NCBI GenBank assembly: GCA_964564035.1
Contig: CAZLZN010000012.1
Location: 1 to 40,390, forward strand
DNA: 40,390 nt
Origin: JAHIGH01 sp964564035
Lineage (GTDB): Bacteria; Patescibacteriota; Microgenomatia; Levybacterales; UBA12049
Reading direction: 5' to 3'
The notes under the pieces were generated by a model. That model ran no database searches. It saw only the letters and a program-made list of their open reading frames with translations, and was not told where the DNA came from. Positions 16,564 to 24,258 of the stretch are shown piece after piece. Each line of letters opens with the position of its first letter. The first letter of the stretch is position 1. The position numbers were made by a program, and so were the translations under genes.

Positions 16564-18093
16564 ATGGCAAGAGGCAGTTCAGCATCAACAGGTGTAAGTA
16601 TTGGCGGGGCAACCGGCAGAGCCGGTGTTTCAACCGTGCGCGGAGGATTCGGTTCTATTGAAGGAGGCCGCGGAGGCAGGCCGAGCAGTTTCAGCTCCAG
16701 GGAATTATCCAGATTCAATACTCCGAATGCGGGCAGGCCGAATTTAAGGTTAATTGATAATAAAAATTTTGAACCCAAAACTAAAAAAGATGTATCCAAT
16801 GCCGGTTTCAGACCTTATCTTGTTGTTGACAATAAATATTTAATACCTAATCAATCAAATTACAATACAGGCAGTAAGCCGTTTGACGCAGTCAATGATA
16901 ACTCAGGGAATAATGTCACCAGATTTTTAAAATATGTCGATAGAAAAGCTGCTAATGACAATTTTCCCGTCAGGTTAAATAGATTTAATAAATATAGTGA
17001 GCAGAAAGGCGTTAATGATAACGTTAAAATTGATCCGTCATTGATTGAGAGGAAAAGCGTTGATTTGAAAAAGCCGATCAAAATTCAGCAGGCAAGTAAA
17101 GCAATTGAGGCAGGCGTAAAGAAACCTGAGCCGTATTCCATACCAGTATTTTTTAAGGAAACTAAATATTCGCCGGAATTATCAAGAATTATAGCCAGAA
17201 GGCCGATATTTGATCAAGCAATTGTCGATTTCAGTTTAATAAAAAAGACCGAAGAGCGGGATGCTAGGAAAAGCGCTATTGAAGTATTGGGAAAGAGGAA
17301 CCCTGCGGTTATTGAAATAAAAAGAAATAATATGGAAAGCCCGCGGATTATGCGGGAAGAGATTAAAACCGCGCTGAGAATTGAAGAACTCCAAAGAGAG
17401 ATTAAGATGATCAATAAGGCAAATGAGCCTGTTCTGAACGCTTCAAAACTTGAATTGCCCCGTCCCGTGCCGGATCGAACTCTATCGCGGGAAGCAGAGG
17501 TTCGTTATTATCTGGCAAAAGTAAACCGGGATCTGAAAAAGGGTAAGATTGAGCCGATAAAGATCAAACCGACGTCGGAGCGGATTAGAGATATCCAGGC
17601 GGAGTTGAGGTCTATTGCGCAGAGTCAATTAGCGGGCAAACAAAACTTGGACAGCGATGGCCTTGGCAATGCTGAGCCGGATAGTAAAGATCCCAAAAAA
17701 AAGTATGCCGATAAAAGAGAAGAAAAACAAAAAAATAAATTTTATGTTGTGGATACACGCGCCAGAAGCGTGAGGGAGGAGATTGCTAAAGAAGCTTTGA
17801 GAAAGATAAAGTACTTGGAGGACAAGAGAGAGATATACGGATCAGGTGTCATGAGTCCACAAATTGATCTGCCGGCAAATCCGCCAAGAGCTGCTATTAG
17901 TGAAATAGCAAACGCAAAAGACGGTTCATATACCGGTTTTCGCAGAGAACTGACAGAAGTAAAAAGTGTTTCCTCTAATAATATAGATATGGTTATAAAA
18001 GCGGTTAATGATAATAACAATCCTGTTAGAACATCAGATAGAAATACTAATCCGGCTACGCGCGAAGAAGTGCAAAAAGTGCTGAATGGATGA
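16564..18093 (+). CDS. Large basic, low-complexity orphan protein with 20-residue NDN repeats and RGG motifs
   Basis: A 509-residue protein I do not recognise. The first 50 residues are Gly/Ser/Arg-rich with RGG-type motifs (VRGGFG 25-30, GRGGRP 35-40). NDN occurs at 111-113, 131-133 and 151-153, exactly 20 residues apart, each inside a (D/K)x(V/A)NDN unit; related DNK strings precede at about 65 and 89, and VNDN returns at 481-484. The middle and C-terminal parts are rich in Lys, Arg, Glu and Pro with helical stretches (EELQREIKMI; EAEVRYYLAKVNRDLKKGK). There is no signal peptide or membrane helix and no cysteine is evident. It is likely largely disordered and cytoplasmic; nucleic-acid binding is possible from the RGG motifs but unproven. 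The frame is open over 1.5 kb, so a real gene is likely. Confidence 0.75.
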   Translation: MARGSSASTGVSIGGATGRAGVSTVRGGFGSIEGGRGGRPSSFSSRELSRFNTPNAGRPNLRLIDNKNFEPKTKKDVSNAGFRPYLVVDNKYLIPNQSNYNTGSKPFDAVNDNSGNNVTRFLKYVDRKAANDNFPVRLNRFNKYSEQKGVNDNVKIDPSLIERKSVDLKKPIKIQQASKAIEAGVKKPEPYSIPVFFKETKYSPELSRIIARRPIFDQAIVDFSLIKKTEERDARKSAIEVLGKRNPAVIEIKRNNMESPRIMREEIKTALRIEELQREIKMINKANEPVLNASKLELPRPVPDRTLSREAEVRYYLAKVNRDLKKGKIEPIKIKPTSERIRDIQAELRSIAQSQLAGKQNLDSDGLGNAEPDSKDPKKKYADKREEKQKNKFYVVDTRARSVREEIAKEALRKIKYLEDKREIYGSGVMSPQIDLPANPPRAAISEIANAKDGSYTGFRRELTEVKSVSSNNIDMVIKAVNDNNNPVRTSDRNTNPATREEVQKVLNG

Positions 18094-18105
18094 GCGAACT
18101 GACAC

Positions 18106-18134
18106 TTGACTAATATAAGTTAGTTATTTAAAAT
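18106..18134 (+). promoter_or_regulatory. Promoter and candidate operator of the Rrf2-flavodoxin operon
   Basis: TTGACT (18106-18111), 17-base spacer, TAAAAT (18129-18134), with the ATG 8 bases later. An inverted repeat ACTAA-N6-TTAGT (18109-18124) overlaps the -35 and spacer, where an autorepressor such as Rrf2 would bind. Confidence 0.55.
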
Positions 18135-18142
18135 CTTATTGC

Positions 18143-18568
18143 ATGATAAGATTTTCCAAGAGAGAAGATTACGCCATAATTCTTATTAATGAATTAGCGC
18201 AAAATTATAATAAAAGACTGGTGCCCCTATCTGAAATCGCTAACGATTACAATATTTCCGTATTGTTTTTGAGAAATCTCGCACAGGATCTAAAAAACGC
18301 AGGAATCATAAAGGCCGTTGAAGGAAAATCGGGAGGATATTTTTTGATTAAAAATCCGGAAAAACTGAAAATGGGTGAAGTGCTCGGGACTTTTTCGGAA
18401 AATCCGCTGATGGAGTGCTGTCCGATCGGCAAAGATAAAAAGCATACAAGAAAATGTCCAAAACAAGACTATTGCATTACAGGTAATGTTTGGCGTAAAA
18501 TGAATAAAGAGTTCATTGATAAAATTTACGGTCTTTCATTGAGAGAGTTTTTGAGTTATAATAATTAA
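18143..18568 (+). CDS. Rrf2 family transcriptional regulator, probable Fe-S sensor
   Basis: A 141-residue Rrf2-family regulator. The N-terminal winged helix (about 1-70) shows RFSKREDYAI, the recognition region SEIANDYNISVLFLRNLAQDL and the wing GKSGGYFL. The C-terminal cysteine set is Cys92, Cys93, Cys105 and Cys111, comparable to the three Fe-S ligands of IscR/NsrR but with a wider spacing. The family typically senses iron-sulfur status, nitric oxide or redox. The gene ends 1 base before a flavodoxin gene, so regulation of that gene and itself is the simplest reading. The start codon sits 8 bases after a TAAAAT -10 box; the mRNA is probably leaderless. Confidence 0.9.
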   Translation: MIRFSKREDYAIILINELAQNYNKRLVPLSEIANDYNISVLFLRNLAQDLKNAGIIKAVEGKSGGYFLIKNPEKLKMGEVLGTFSENPLMECCPIGKDKKHTRKCPKQDYCITGNVWRKMNKEFIDKIYGLSLREFLSYNN

Positions 18569-18569
18569 T

Positions 18570-19007
18570 ATGAAGATTTTACTGGTTTACGCAACAAATT
18601 CCGGAAGCACACTTGAAGTAAGCAACGCGATATCAGGTGAATTGACCCCGAAGGGTAACGAAGTCGTAGTTAAAGACGCGACAGAGGTACAACCTGACGA
18701 TTTTGGCGGTTATGATTTGATCATATTGGGGTCGCCAACTTATGATGACGGGAAAATGCATGAATTGTTCCACAAGCTTGGAGAGAAGTTCGTAGGTAAA
18801 ACATTTGAGGGGAAGAAATTCGCGGTATTTGGGCTCGGGGATGAATCATATCCTCATTTTTGCGGAGCAGTAGAAGAACTTGCAGAATTTGTTAAAAAAC
18901 TCAACGGAACACTCAGCGGAGAACCTCTCAAGATAAATAATTATTATTTCAATCAACAGGAAGAAGCGCAGAAGATCACCGATTGGACCCAGAAGCTTCA
19001 GGGATAA
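18570..19007 (+). CDS. Flavodoxin
   Basis: A 145-residue flavodoxin, an FMN-binding low-potential electron carrier. The phosphate-binding loop is YATNSGSTLEV (7-17). The isoalloxazine loops follow: LGSPTYDDGKMHE and the third, FGLGDESYPHFCGAVEEL. Length fits short-chain flavodoxins. It lies 1 base after the Rrf2 regulator and ends the operon, suggesting that its expression responds to iron or redox state, where flavodoxin would stand in for ferredoxin. The redox partner is not in the window. Confidence 0.93.
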   Translation: MKILLVYATNSGSTLEVSNAISGELTPKGNEVVVKDATEVQPDDFGGYDLIILGSPTYDDGKMHELFHKLGEKFVGKTFEGKKFAVFGLGDESYPHFCGAVEELAEFVKKLNGTLSGEPLKINNYYFNQQEEAQKITDWTQKLQG

Positions 19008-19071
19008 GGCTCCGGAATTAGTATTTTTCATTTGTTAAATCGTTCATTTACCCATTTTTTCTGAGAATCAT

Positions 19072-19127
19072 GTATTATGTATTAAGTATTAAGTATTAAG
19101 TATTAAGTATTAAGTATTAAGTATTAA
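19072..19127 (+). repeat. Heptanucleotide tandem repeat (GTATTAA)n
   Basis: One GTATTAT followed by seven perfect GTATTAA units, 56 bases in all. The same heptamer recurs at 28626-28658 at the msrB-msrA junction. Confidence 0.95.
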
Positions 19128-19170
19128 GTGGAGAATATTTTTAATTTTTGATGCCGCTTAGCAGGTAACA

Positions 19171-19284
19171 GTTCACGGTTACAACACGATTTTGTCATCG
19201 CGAGGCTTGAGCAACAAGCCGTGGCGATCTATAGAGATTGCTTCGCTACGCTCGCAATGACAATTTTATATTTGGACTGTGAAC
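19171..19284. repeat. Nested inverted-repeat (REP/MITE-like) element
   Basis: Outer arms GTTCACGGT (19171-19179) and ACTGTGAAC (19276-19284) pair with one mismatch; inner arms GTCATCGCGAG (19194-19204) and CTCGCAATGAC (19251-19261) pair with one mismatch; a further GCTTG/CAAGC hairpin lies inside (19205-19219). The GTCATTGCGAG...GAAGCAATC type of motif is a dispersed intergenic sequence I recall from many bacteria. It encodes no transposase. Confidence 0.65.
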
Positions 19285-19305
19285 AGATGCCTTAGCAGAA
19301 TTATC

Positions 19306-19334
19306 TTGAATATAAAGTGTGTTTGGATTACAAT
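19306..19334 (+). promoter_or_regulatory. Promoter of ileS, fixes the start codon
   Basis: TTGAAT (19306-19311), 17-base spacer, TACAAT (19329-19334). The ATG at 19342, which opens the canonical MFKPVNLKINFPEMENEIL start, lies 7 bases after the -10, so the mRNA is likely leaderless. Confidence 0.65.
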
Positions 19335-19341
19335 TGAATGC

Positions 19342-22300
19342 ATGTTCAAGCCTGTTAACCTCAAAATAAATTTTCCGGAGATGGAAAATGAAATTCTAAA
19401 AAGATGGGACCGGGAAAATGTTGTCGAGGAATATTTGACACGAAATCAAAACGCCGCGAAACGCTTTTCTTTTTTTGACGGGCCGATCACGGCCAATAAT
19501 CCGATGGGAGTTCATCATGCATGGGGCCGCACCTATAAAGATATATGGCAGAGATTCTGGAATATGAGGGGGTATGCTCAGCGATTCCAAAACGGTTTTG
19601 ATTGTCAGGGATTATGGGTTGAGGTTGAGGTGGAGAAGGAGTTAGGGATTAGAAATAAAAAAGATATTGAAAATCTGGTCCCCGGTGATAAAAAAGCAAG
19701 TATAGAGAAATTTGTCAGCTTATGTAAGGAGCGTGTTTTGAGATTCAGTAAAATCCAAACCGAACAAAGTAAGAGACTGGCTTATTTTATGGACTGGGAG
19801 AACTCATATTATACGATGTCGGATGAAAATAATTATATGATCTGGCATTTTTTGAAAGTAGCGCATGAAAACGGCTGGATTTATAAAGGTATAGATAATG
19901 TGCCCTGGTGTCCCAGATGTGAAACCGCGATATCTCAGCATGAAATGCTGACAGAAGACTATAAAGAGGTGACACATGAATCTGTGTTTGTTAAATTTCC
20001 AATAACAAATCTGCCGCATGTAATAAAAAGCTTCGATAAGTCGGCGGATATAAATAAAAATCTGAATTTGCTTGTGTGGACGACAACGCCCTGGACTATA
20101 CCGGCAAATACCGCGATCGGTGTAAATACAAAATTTGAATATGATGTTTGGCAAAATAATAAGTCAGACGAAAAAATTATTTTTATAGGCCGCGATGAAG
20201 CGGGTAATTTACCCGAAAGATCTTTAAAAGGAAAAAAAATGGGAGTCAGTGATTTTATTTTTAAAAATATTACAGATGATTACTCGAAAATAGGTTTGAT
20301 AACAGGCGGTGATCTGGTCGGCGCCGAATATGAAGCACCTTTTGACTCTCTGCCGATTGTCATAAATGCCAAAAAAGATAAGCCGCATAAATTTCATAAA
20401 GTCATAGATGCCAGTAAAATCGTGGTATCTCAGGAAGGAACAGGGCTTTTACATCTGGCTCCGGGGGCCGGGAAAGAGGATTTTGATCTGGGAAAACAGG
20501 AAAACCTCGCGATTATTTCACCGATCGATGACAGAGCGGTGTATGTTGATGATATGGGTGAATTCGGCGGTAAAAACGCTAAAAAACATCCTGAACTGAT
20601 AATCGATTATTTAAAGGCGAAAAATGACGGTAAATTTTTGTTTAAAACCCTGCATTATACTCATCGTTATCCGGCATGCTGGAGGTGTAAGACAGAGCTG
20701 GTATGGAAAGTGACAAATGAATGGTATATTGCGATGGATAAATCAAGCGTAAAGCATAAAAATAAAAACGAAAAAGAAAAAAAAGGGACATTGAGAGAGA
20801 GAATGATGGAAACCGCGAAAATGATCAATTGGATACCGGGCTTTGGGCTAGATAGGGAGTTAGATTGGCTCAAGAATATGCATGACTGGCTTATTAGCAA
20901 AAAAAACAGATATTGGGGACTGGCTTTGCCTATTTATGAATGCGGGAGCTGTAATAACTTTGAGATTATAGGCAGCAGGGAAGAGTTAAGACAGCGAGCT
21001 GTTGCGGGGTGGGATGAATTTGAGGATAAATCTCCGCATAAACCGTTTATTGATGAAGTCAGAATAAAGTGCTCTAACTGCAGTAGTGAAGTTTGCCGAA
21101 TCGATGATGTGGGTAATGTATGGCTTGACGCTGGAATAATTCCGTTTTCTACTTTGACCGATCCGAAAAACGGAGAGTTAAGTTATACCGCCGATAAGAA
21201 ATACTGGAATAAGTGGTTTCCCGCGGATTTTATAACGGAATCATTTCCCGGACAGTTTAAGAACTGGTTTTATTCTCTTATCGCTATGTCTACCGTTCTG
21301 GAAAATACAAATCCTTTTAAAACGGTTATGGGCTATGCGTCTGTTCTCGCAGAAGACGGCAGGCCTATGCATAAATCATGGGGTAATTCTATTGAATTTA
21401 ATGAGGGTGCCGAGAAAATAGGGGTCGATGTTATGCGTTGGCTTTATGCAACTGCCGATCCTGAACAGAATTTGTTATTCGGGTATAAGCATGCAGACGA
21501 TGTGCGGCGCAGATTTCATCTGATGCTTTGGAATATCTATAATTTCTTCATAACTTATGCCAATGTAGATAAATGGGATAACGATATTACGAAATTTTCT
21601 AACCATCAGTCAGATAATATTTTGGACATCTGGATCGTTTCCAAGCTTCATAATACGATAAAGGCTGTAAATGAAAATCTTGAGAATTTTAACGCACAGA
21701 AGGCAAGCCTCTCTATTGATTCATTTGTGCAGGATCTATCGCTTTGGTATATCAGAAGAAGCAGAGACCGGGTTGGGCCTGTAGGCACAGACGAGGATGA
21801 TAAAAGAGCTTTTTATGAAACGACTTACGCGGTTCTAATTGCGCTTTCGAAAATTATGGCTCCATTTATGCCATTTTTATCAGACGAGATCTATACGAAT
21901 ATAACGGGTGAGAAGTCGGTGCATTTGGCGCACTTTCCGCAGAGCTCCAATAATTTGATAAAGCCGAATCTTGAGGCTGAGATGAAGAGCGCGCGCGAGC
22001 TTGCCTCGCTAATTCTTATGAAGAGAAAAAATAACAGCATTAAGGTCAGGATACCCATCAAGAAAATCGAGTATAGCGGTCCGGAAAAATTCGGGGACGA
22101 GATTATGAAGATAATAATGGAAGAAGTGAATGCGGCGGAAGTTTTGTGGAAAACAAAAACTGAAAAATATGAAATAGTCAGTTCCGATCAGGATTTTACA
22201 GATCCGAATAATCAGGATCTGGAAATGGGACTCGCCCGAGAGATTGTCCGTCAAATTCAGGAGGAGCGGAAAAAATTGGGGACTGCGATAGACGAAAAGG

Positions 22301-22413
22301 TCGAAGTAGTCCTTGAATCATGGCCTCCAAAATATGAAGAATATATAATTCTAAACGCTCAAGTAAGTAATCTTCAAAAAGGTGATTTTGCCGTATTGAA
22401 AAAGCAAATCTAA
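19342..22413 (+). CDS. ileS: Isoleucyl-tRNA synthetase, divergent signature type
   Basis: A 1023-residue class I aminoacyl-tRNA synthetase that charges tRNA-Ile. It opens MFKPVNLKINFPEMENEILKR and has the Rossmann core, a CP1 editing insertion (LVWTTTPWTIPANTAIGV; GTGLLHLAPGAG) and zinc-type cysteine pairs (WCPRCE, CWRCKTE, CGSC, CSNC). The HIGH-equivalent is PMGVHHAWGR (54-63), with Gly at the position of the first His, and the KMSKS-equivalent is MHKSW (676-680). These changes mark a clade rather than decay, since all surrounding motifs are strong. An anticodon-binding domain follows (SLWYIRRSRDRVGP). A longer reading from 19279 is rejected because it covers the promoter. Confidence 0.93.
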   Translation: MFKPVNLKINFPEMENEILKRWDRENVVEEYLTRNQNAAKRFSFFDGPITANNPMGVHHAWGRTYKDIWQRFWNMRGYAQRFQNGFDCQGLWVEVEVEKELGIRNKKDIENLVPGDKKASIEKFVSLCKERVLRFSKIQTEQSKRLAYFMDWENSYYTMSDENNYMIWHFLKVAHENGWIYKGIDNVPWCPRCETAISQHEMLTEDYKEVTHESVFVKFPITNLPHVIKSFDKSADINKNLNLLVWTTTPWTIPANTAIGVNTKFEYDVWQNNKSDEKIIFIGRDEAGNLPERSLKGKKMGVSDFIFKNITDDYSKIGLITGGDLVGAEYEAPFDSLPIVINAKKDKPHKFHKVIDASKIVVSQEGTGLLHLAPGAGKEDFDLGKQENLAIISPIDDRAVYVDDMGEFGGKNAKKHPELIIDYLKAKNDGKFLFKTLHYTHRYPACWRCKTELVWKVTNEWYIAMDKSSVKHKNKNEKEKKGTLRERMMETAKMINWIPGFGLDRELDWLKNMHDWLISKKNRYWGLALPIYECGSCNNFEIIGSREELRQRAVAGWDEFEDKSPHKPFIDEVRIKCSNCSSEVCRIDDVGNVWLDAGIIPFSTLTDPKNGELSYTADKKYWNKWFPADFITESFPGQFKNWFYSLIAMSTVLENTNPFKTVMGYASVLAEDGRPMHKSWGNSIEFNEGAEKIGVDVMRWLYATADPEQNLLFGYKHADDVRRRFHLMLWNIYNFFITYANVDKWDNDITKFSNHQSDNILDIWIVSKLHNTIKAVNENLENFNAQKASLSIDSFVQDLSLWYIRRSRDRVGPVGTDEDDKRAFYETTYAVLIALSKIMAPFMPFLSDEIYTNITGEKSVHLAHFPQSSNNLIKPNLEAEMKSARELASLILMKRKNNSIKVRIPIKKIEYSGPEKFGDEIMKIIMEEVNAAEVLWKTKTEKYEIVSSDQDFTDPNNQDLEMGLAREIVRQIQEERKKLGTAIDEKVEVVLESWPPKYEEYIILNAQVSNLQKGDFAVLKKQI

Positions 22414-22433
22414 ATTTTTGCTTTTGTTTGCTT

Positions 22434-23510
22434 ATGTTCCATCTACCTAAGGTTGATTTTTGGCTTGCGGGACCGGTTGCAATACTGATTATAATAAGCT
22501 TAACAACTTTAGCTTCAATAAATCCCGTGTATCTCAAAAGTCAAAGCATATCGCTCCTGATAGGCATAATCTGTTTTTTTATATTTTCCAAGTTTAATTT
22601 TAGATCACTAAGTATTTTTAAAACCCCTCTTTATATCGCGTCCATAATGCTTTTGAGTTTGGTTCTGATTGTGGGTATTGAAAGCAGGGGATCTGTTCGA
22701 TGGGTGGAGTTATTTGGTATCAGGTTTCAATTCTCAGAATTGTTAAAGCCCGTATCAGCGATAATTTTTGCGTCTTATCTGGCAGATTTATCAAAAAAGA
22801 CATTCAAGTCATTTATGATGATGAATTTGTTTGTGATTCCGCTACTGGCACTGATACATTTTCAGCCGGATCTCGGAAGCGCTATAGTGTATGCGGGTGT
22901 TTTTTATTTGGTTTTGCTGACGATCGGATTTTCGTATCAGTGGTTCGCGTTAATTTTTATACCTCTTGCCGGTATATCGCCTCTGTTTTGGCATTTGCTT
23001 CATGACTATCAAAAGCAGAGACTTATCACCTTTTTGGATCCGCTACATGATCCATCCGGGTCTTCTTATAATAGTATACAGGCCATTATAGCTATCGGTT
23101 CAGGTATGTTTATGGGAAAAGGCTTGGGAGACAGCACGCAGTCAGGGCTTAGGTTTCTGCCTGAGAGGCAAACCGATTTTATTTTTGCCACAATATCAGA
23201 AGGGCTTGGGTTTGTCGGCAGTATGCTGGTTTTAGCGGCTTTTGTGTTTTTGTTTATTCGGCTTTTTAAAATATTTTCAGATTCAGACAGTACATATGAT
23301 AAAGTAATAGTTCTTAGCTGTTTTTATTTTATTTTTATACAATTTTTATTCAATATTGGCATGAATCTGGGGTTACTACCTGTAGTAGGCATCACTCTCC
23401 CTTTTGTTTCTTTCGGTGGAAGTTCGCTTATTTCGAATTTTATATTTTTGGCTATGGTCAATTCAATTTATTATGAAAGGGAAAAAAAGCTGATTCTGGA
23501 AATTAGATAA
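22434..23510 (+). CDS. rodA: SEDS-family peptidoglycan glycosyltransferase (RodA/FtsW type)
   Basis: A 358-residue polytopic protein with about 9-10 membrane spans. Family blocks are GSVRWVELFGIRFQFSELLKP, the catalytic-Asp motif HFQPDLGSA, FLDPLHDPSGSSYNSIQA, FLPERQTDFIFATISEGLG and GLLPVVGITLPFVSFGGSS. SEDS proteins polymerise lipid II into glycan strands. RodA rather than FtsW is favoured by the short length and NIGMNLGLLPVVGI, but the split is not certain from sequence alone. ATG 22434 is preferred over an in-frame TTG at 22428. It lies 20 bases after ileS on the same strand. A partner PBP2 is not in the window. Confidence 0.88.
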   Translation: MFHLPKVDFWLAGPVAILIIISLTTLASINPVYLKSQSISLLIGIICFFIFSKFNFRSLSIFKTPLYIASIMLLSLVLIVGIESRGSVRWVELFGIRFQFSELLKPVSAIIFASYLADLSKKTFKSFMMMNLFVIPLLALIHFQPDLGSAIVYAGVFYLVLLTIGFSYQWFALIFIPLAGISPLFWHLLHDYQKQRLITFLDPLHDPSGSSYNSIQAIIAIGSGMFMGKGLGDSTQSGLRFLPERQTDFIFATISEGLGFVGSMLVLAAFVFLFIRLFKIFSDSDSTYDKVIVLSCFYFIFIQFLFNIGMNLGLLPVVGITLPFVSFGGSSLISNFIFLAMVNSIYYEREKKLILEIR

Positions 23511-23519
23511 AATGTCTGG

Positions 23520-23525
23520 TATAAT
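23520..23525 (+). promoter_or_regulatory. Extended -10 promoter of rplU
   Basis: TGGTATAAT (extended -10, TGnTATAAT) ends 13 bases before ATG 23539. It supports that ATG over an in-frame ATG at 23512, which lies upstream of the box and adds nine residues not seen in L21. Confidence 0.65.
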
Positions 23526-23538
23526 CAGGTATAACTGT

Positions 23539-23928
23539 ATGAAATATGTAATAGTTGAATCAGGAGGAAAGCAATATAAGGCCTCAGAAGGTGACGTTCT
23601 AGAAGTTGAAAGGCTTAAAGCTCAACCCGGAGAGGGGTATACTTTTAAGAAAGTTTTATTGTATACCGCAGATGGTGTTTGCAGGATCGGGCAACCTCAG
23701 CTGTCAGGGATAACGGTTACAGGCAAGATAATAGATCATTTCCGCGGAGAAAAGATTCGGGTTGCTAAATTTAAGGCTAAGGCTAAATACAGACGGGTTA
23801 ATGGCCACAGGCAGTCTTTGACAAGAGTAAAAGTTGAACAAATTTTACTCGGCAAAAATGAAAAAACATCTGAGTCAGCTGTGGAAATAAAGAAAACTGT
23901 TAAGACTAAATCCAAGGCAGCTAATTAA
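23539..23928 (+). CDS. rplU: 50S ribosomal protein L21
   Basis: A 129-residue L21 beginning MKYVIVESGGKQYKASEGD. It has the L21 core: GKIIDHFRGEKIRVAKFKAKAKYRRVNGHRQ, followed by a TRVKVEQI strand. The last 20 residues form a Lys-rich tail (KKTVKTKSKAAN) beyond the usual 103-residue end. It is followed by rpmA, the standard L21-L27 pairing, but each has its own promoter here. Confidence 0.95.
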   Translation: MKYVIVESGGKQYKASEGDVLEVERLKAQPGEGYTFKKVLLYTADGVCRIGQPQLSGITVTGKIIDHFRGEKIRVAKFKAKAKYRRVNGHRQSLTRVKVEQILLGKNEKTSESAVEIKKTVKTKSKAAN

Positions 23929-23940
23929 GAAATTTTTGTC

Positions 23941-23969
23941 TTGACAATTGTGAAAAGTTGACGTATTAT
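23941..23969 (+). promoter_or_regulatory. Promoter of rpmA (and parB)
   Basis: TTGACA (23941-23946), 17-base spacer, TATTAT (23964-23969). The ATG of rpmA lies 37 bases after the -10, giving a leader of about 30 bases. Confidence 0.75.
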
Positions 23970-24006
23970 AAAAAAGTTTTCACATAGATTTGTTCAAATT
24001 TAAATT

Positions 24007-24258
24007 ATGGCACATACAAAAGCACAAGGATCAGTAAAAGGAAATCGTGATTCAAGGCCGAAATATCTCGGAGTAAAATTGTACGGCGGTCAAAAGGCTA
24101 AATCCGGAAATATCATAGTGAGACAGAGAGGCAGTACCTTTCATCCTGGACAGGGTGTATTGATGGGTAAGGATTTTACGCTTTTTGCTCAGATCGACGG
24201 AAATGTTGCATTTAAACAAAAAAGCGGCAAGCAAATTGTCGAAGTTGTAAATGAATAA
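24007..24258 (+). CDS. rpmA: 50S ribosomal protein L27
   Basis: An 83-residue L27 with the canonical start MAHTKAQGSVKGNRDSRPK, followed by YLGVKLYGGQ, GNIIVRQRGSTFHPG and GVLMGKDFTLFAQIDG. The N-terminus starts directly with the mature-type MAHxK sequence, so no Firmicutes-style cleaved extension exists. Its last bases overlap the parB start by 8 bases, implying translational coupling. Confidence 0.96.
   Translation: MAHTKAQGSVKGNRDSRPKYLGVKLYGGQKAKSGNIIVRQRGSTFHPGQGVLMGKDFTLFAQIDGNVAFKQKSGKQIVEVVNE

Larger units (their letters stand above)
19008..19341. other. Repeat-rich intergenic region before ileS
   Basis: These 334 bases hold no gene. They carry the heptamer tandem array (19072-19127), a nested palindromic element (19171-19284) and the ileS promoter (19306-19334). 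A reading frame that extends ileS upstream to 19279 overlaps this promoter and is not accepted. Confidence 0.7.

Noticed and set aside
19072..19127. CRISPR-like repeat array
   Set aside because: The units are 7 bases and directly adjacent with no spacers, and no cas gene is present.
19279..19341. 21-residue N-terminal extension of ileS
   Set aside because: It would cover the TTGAAT-17-TACAAT promoter and lacks family similarity; the canonical start is at 19342.
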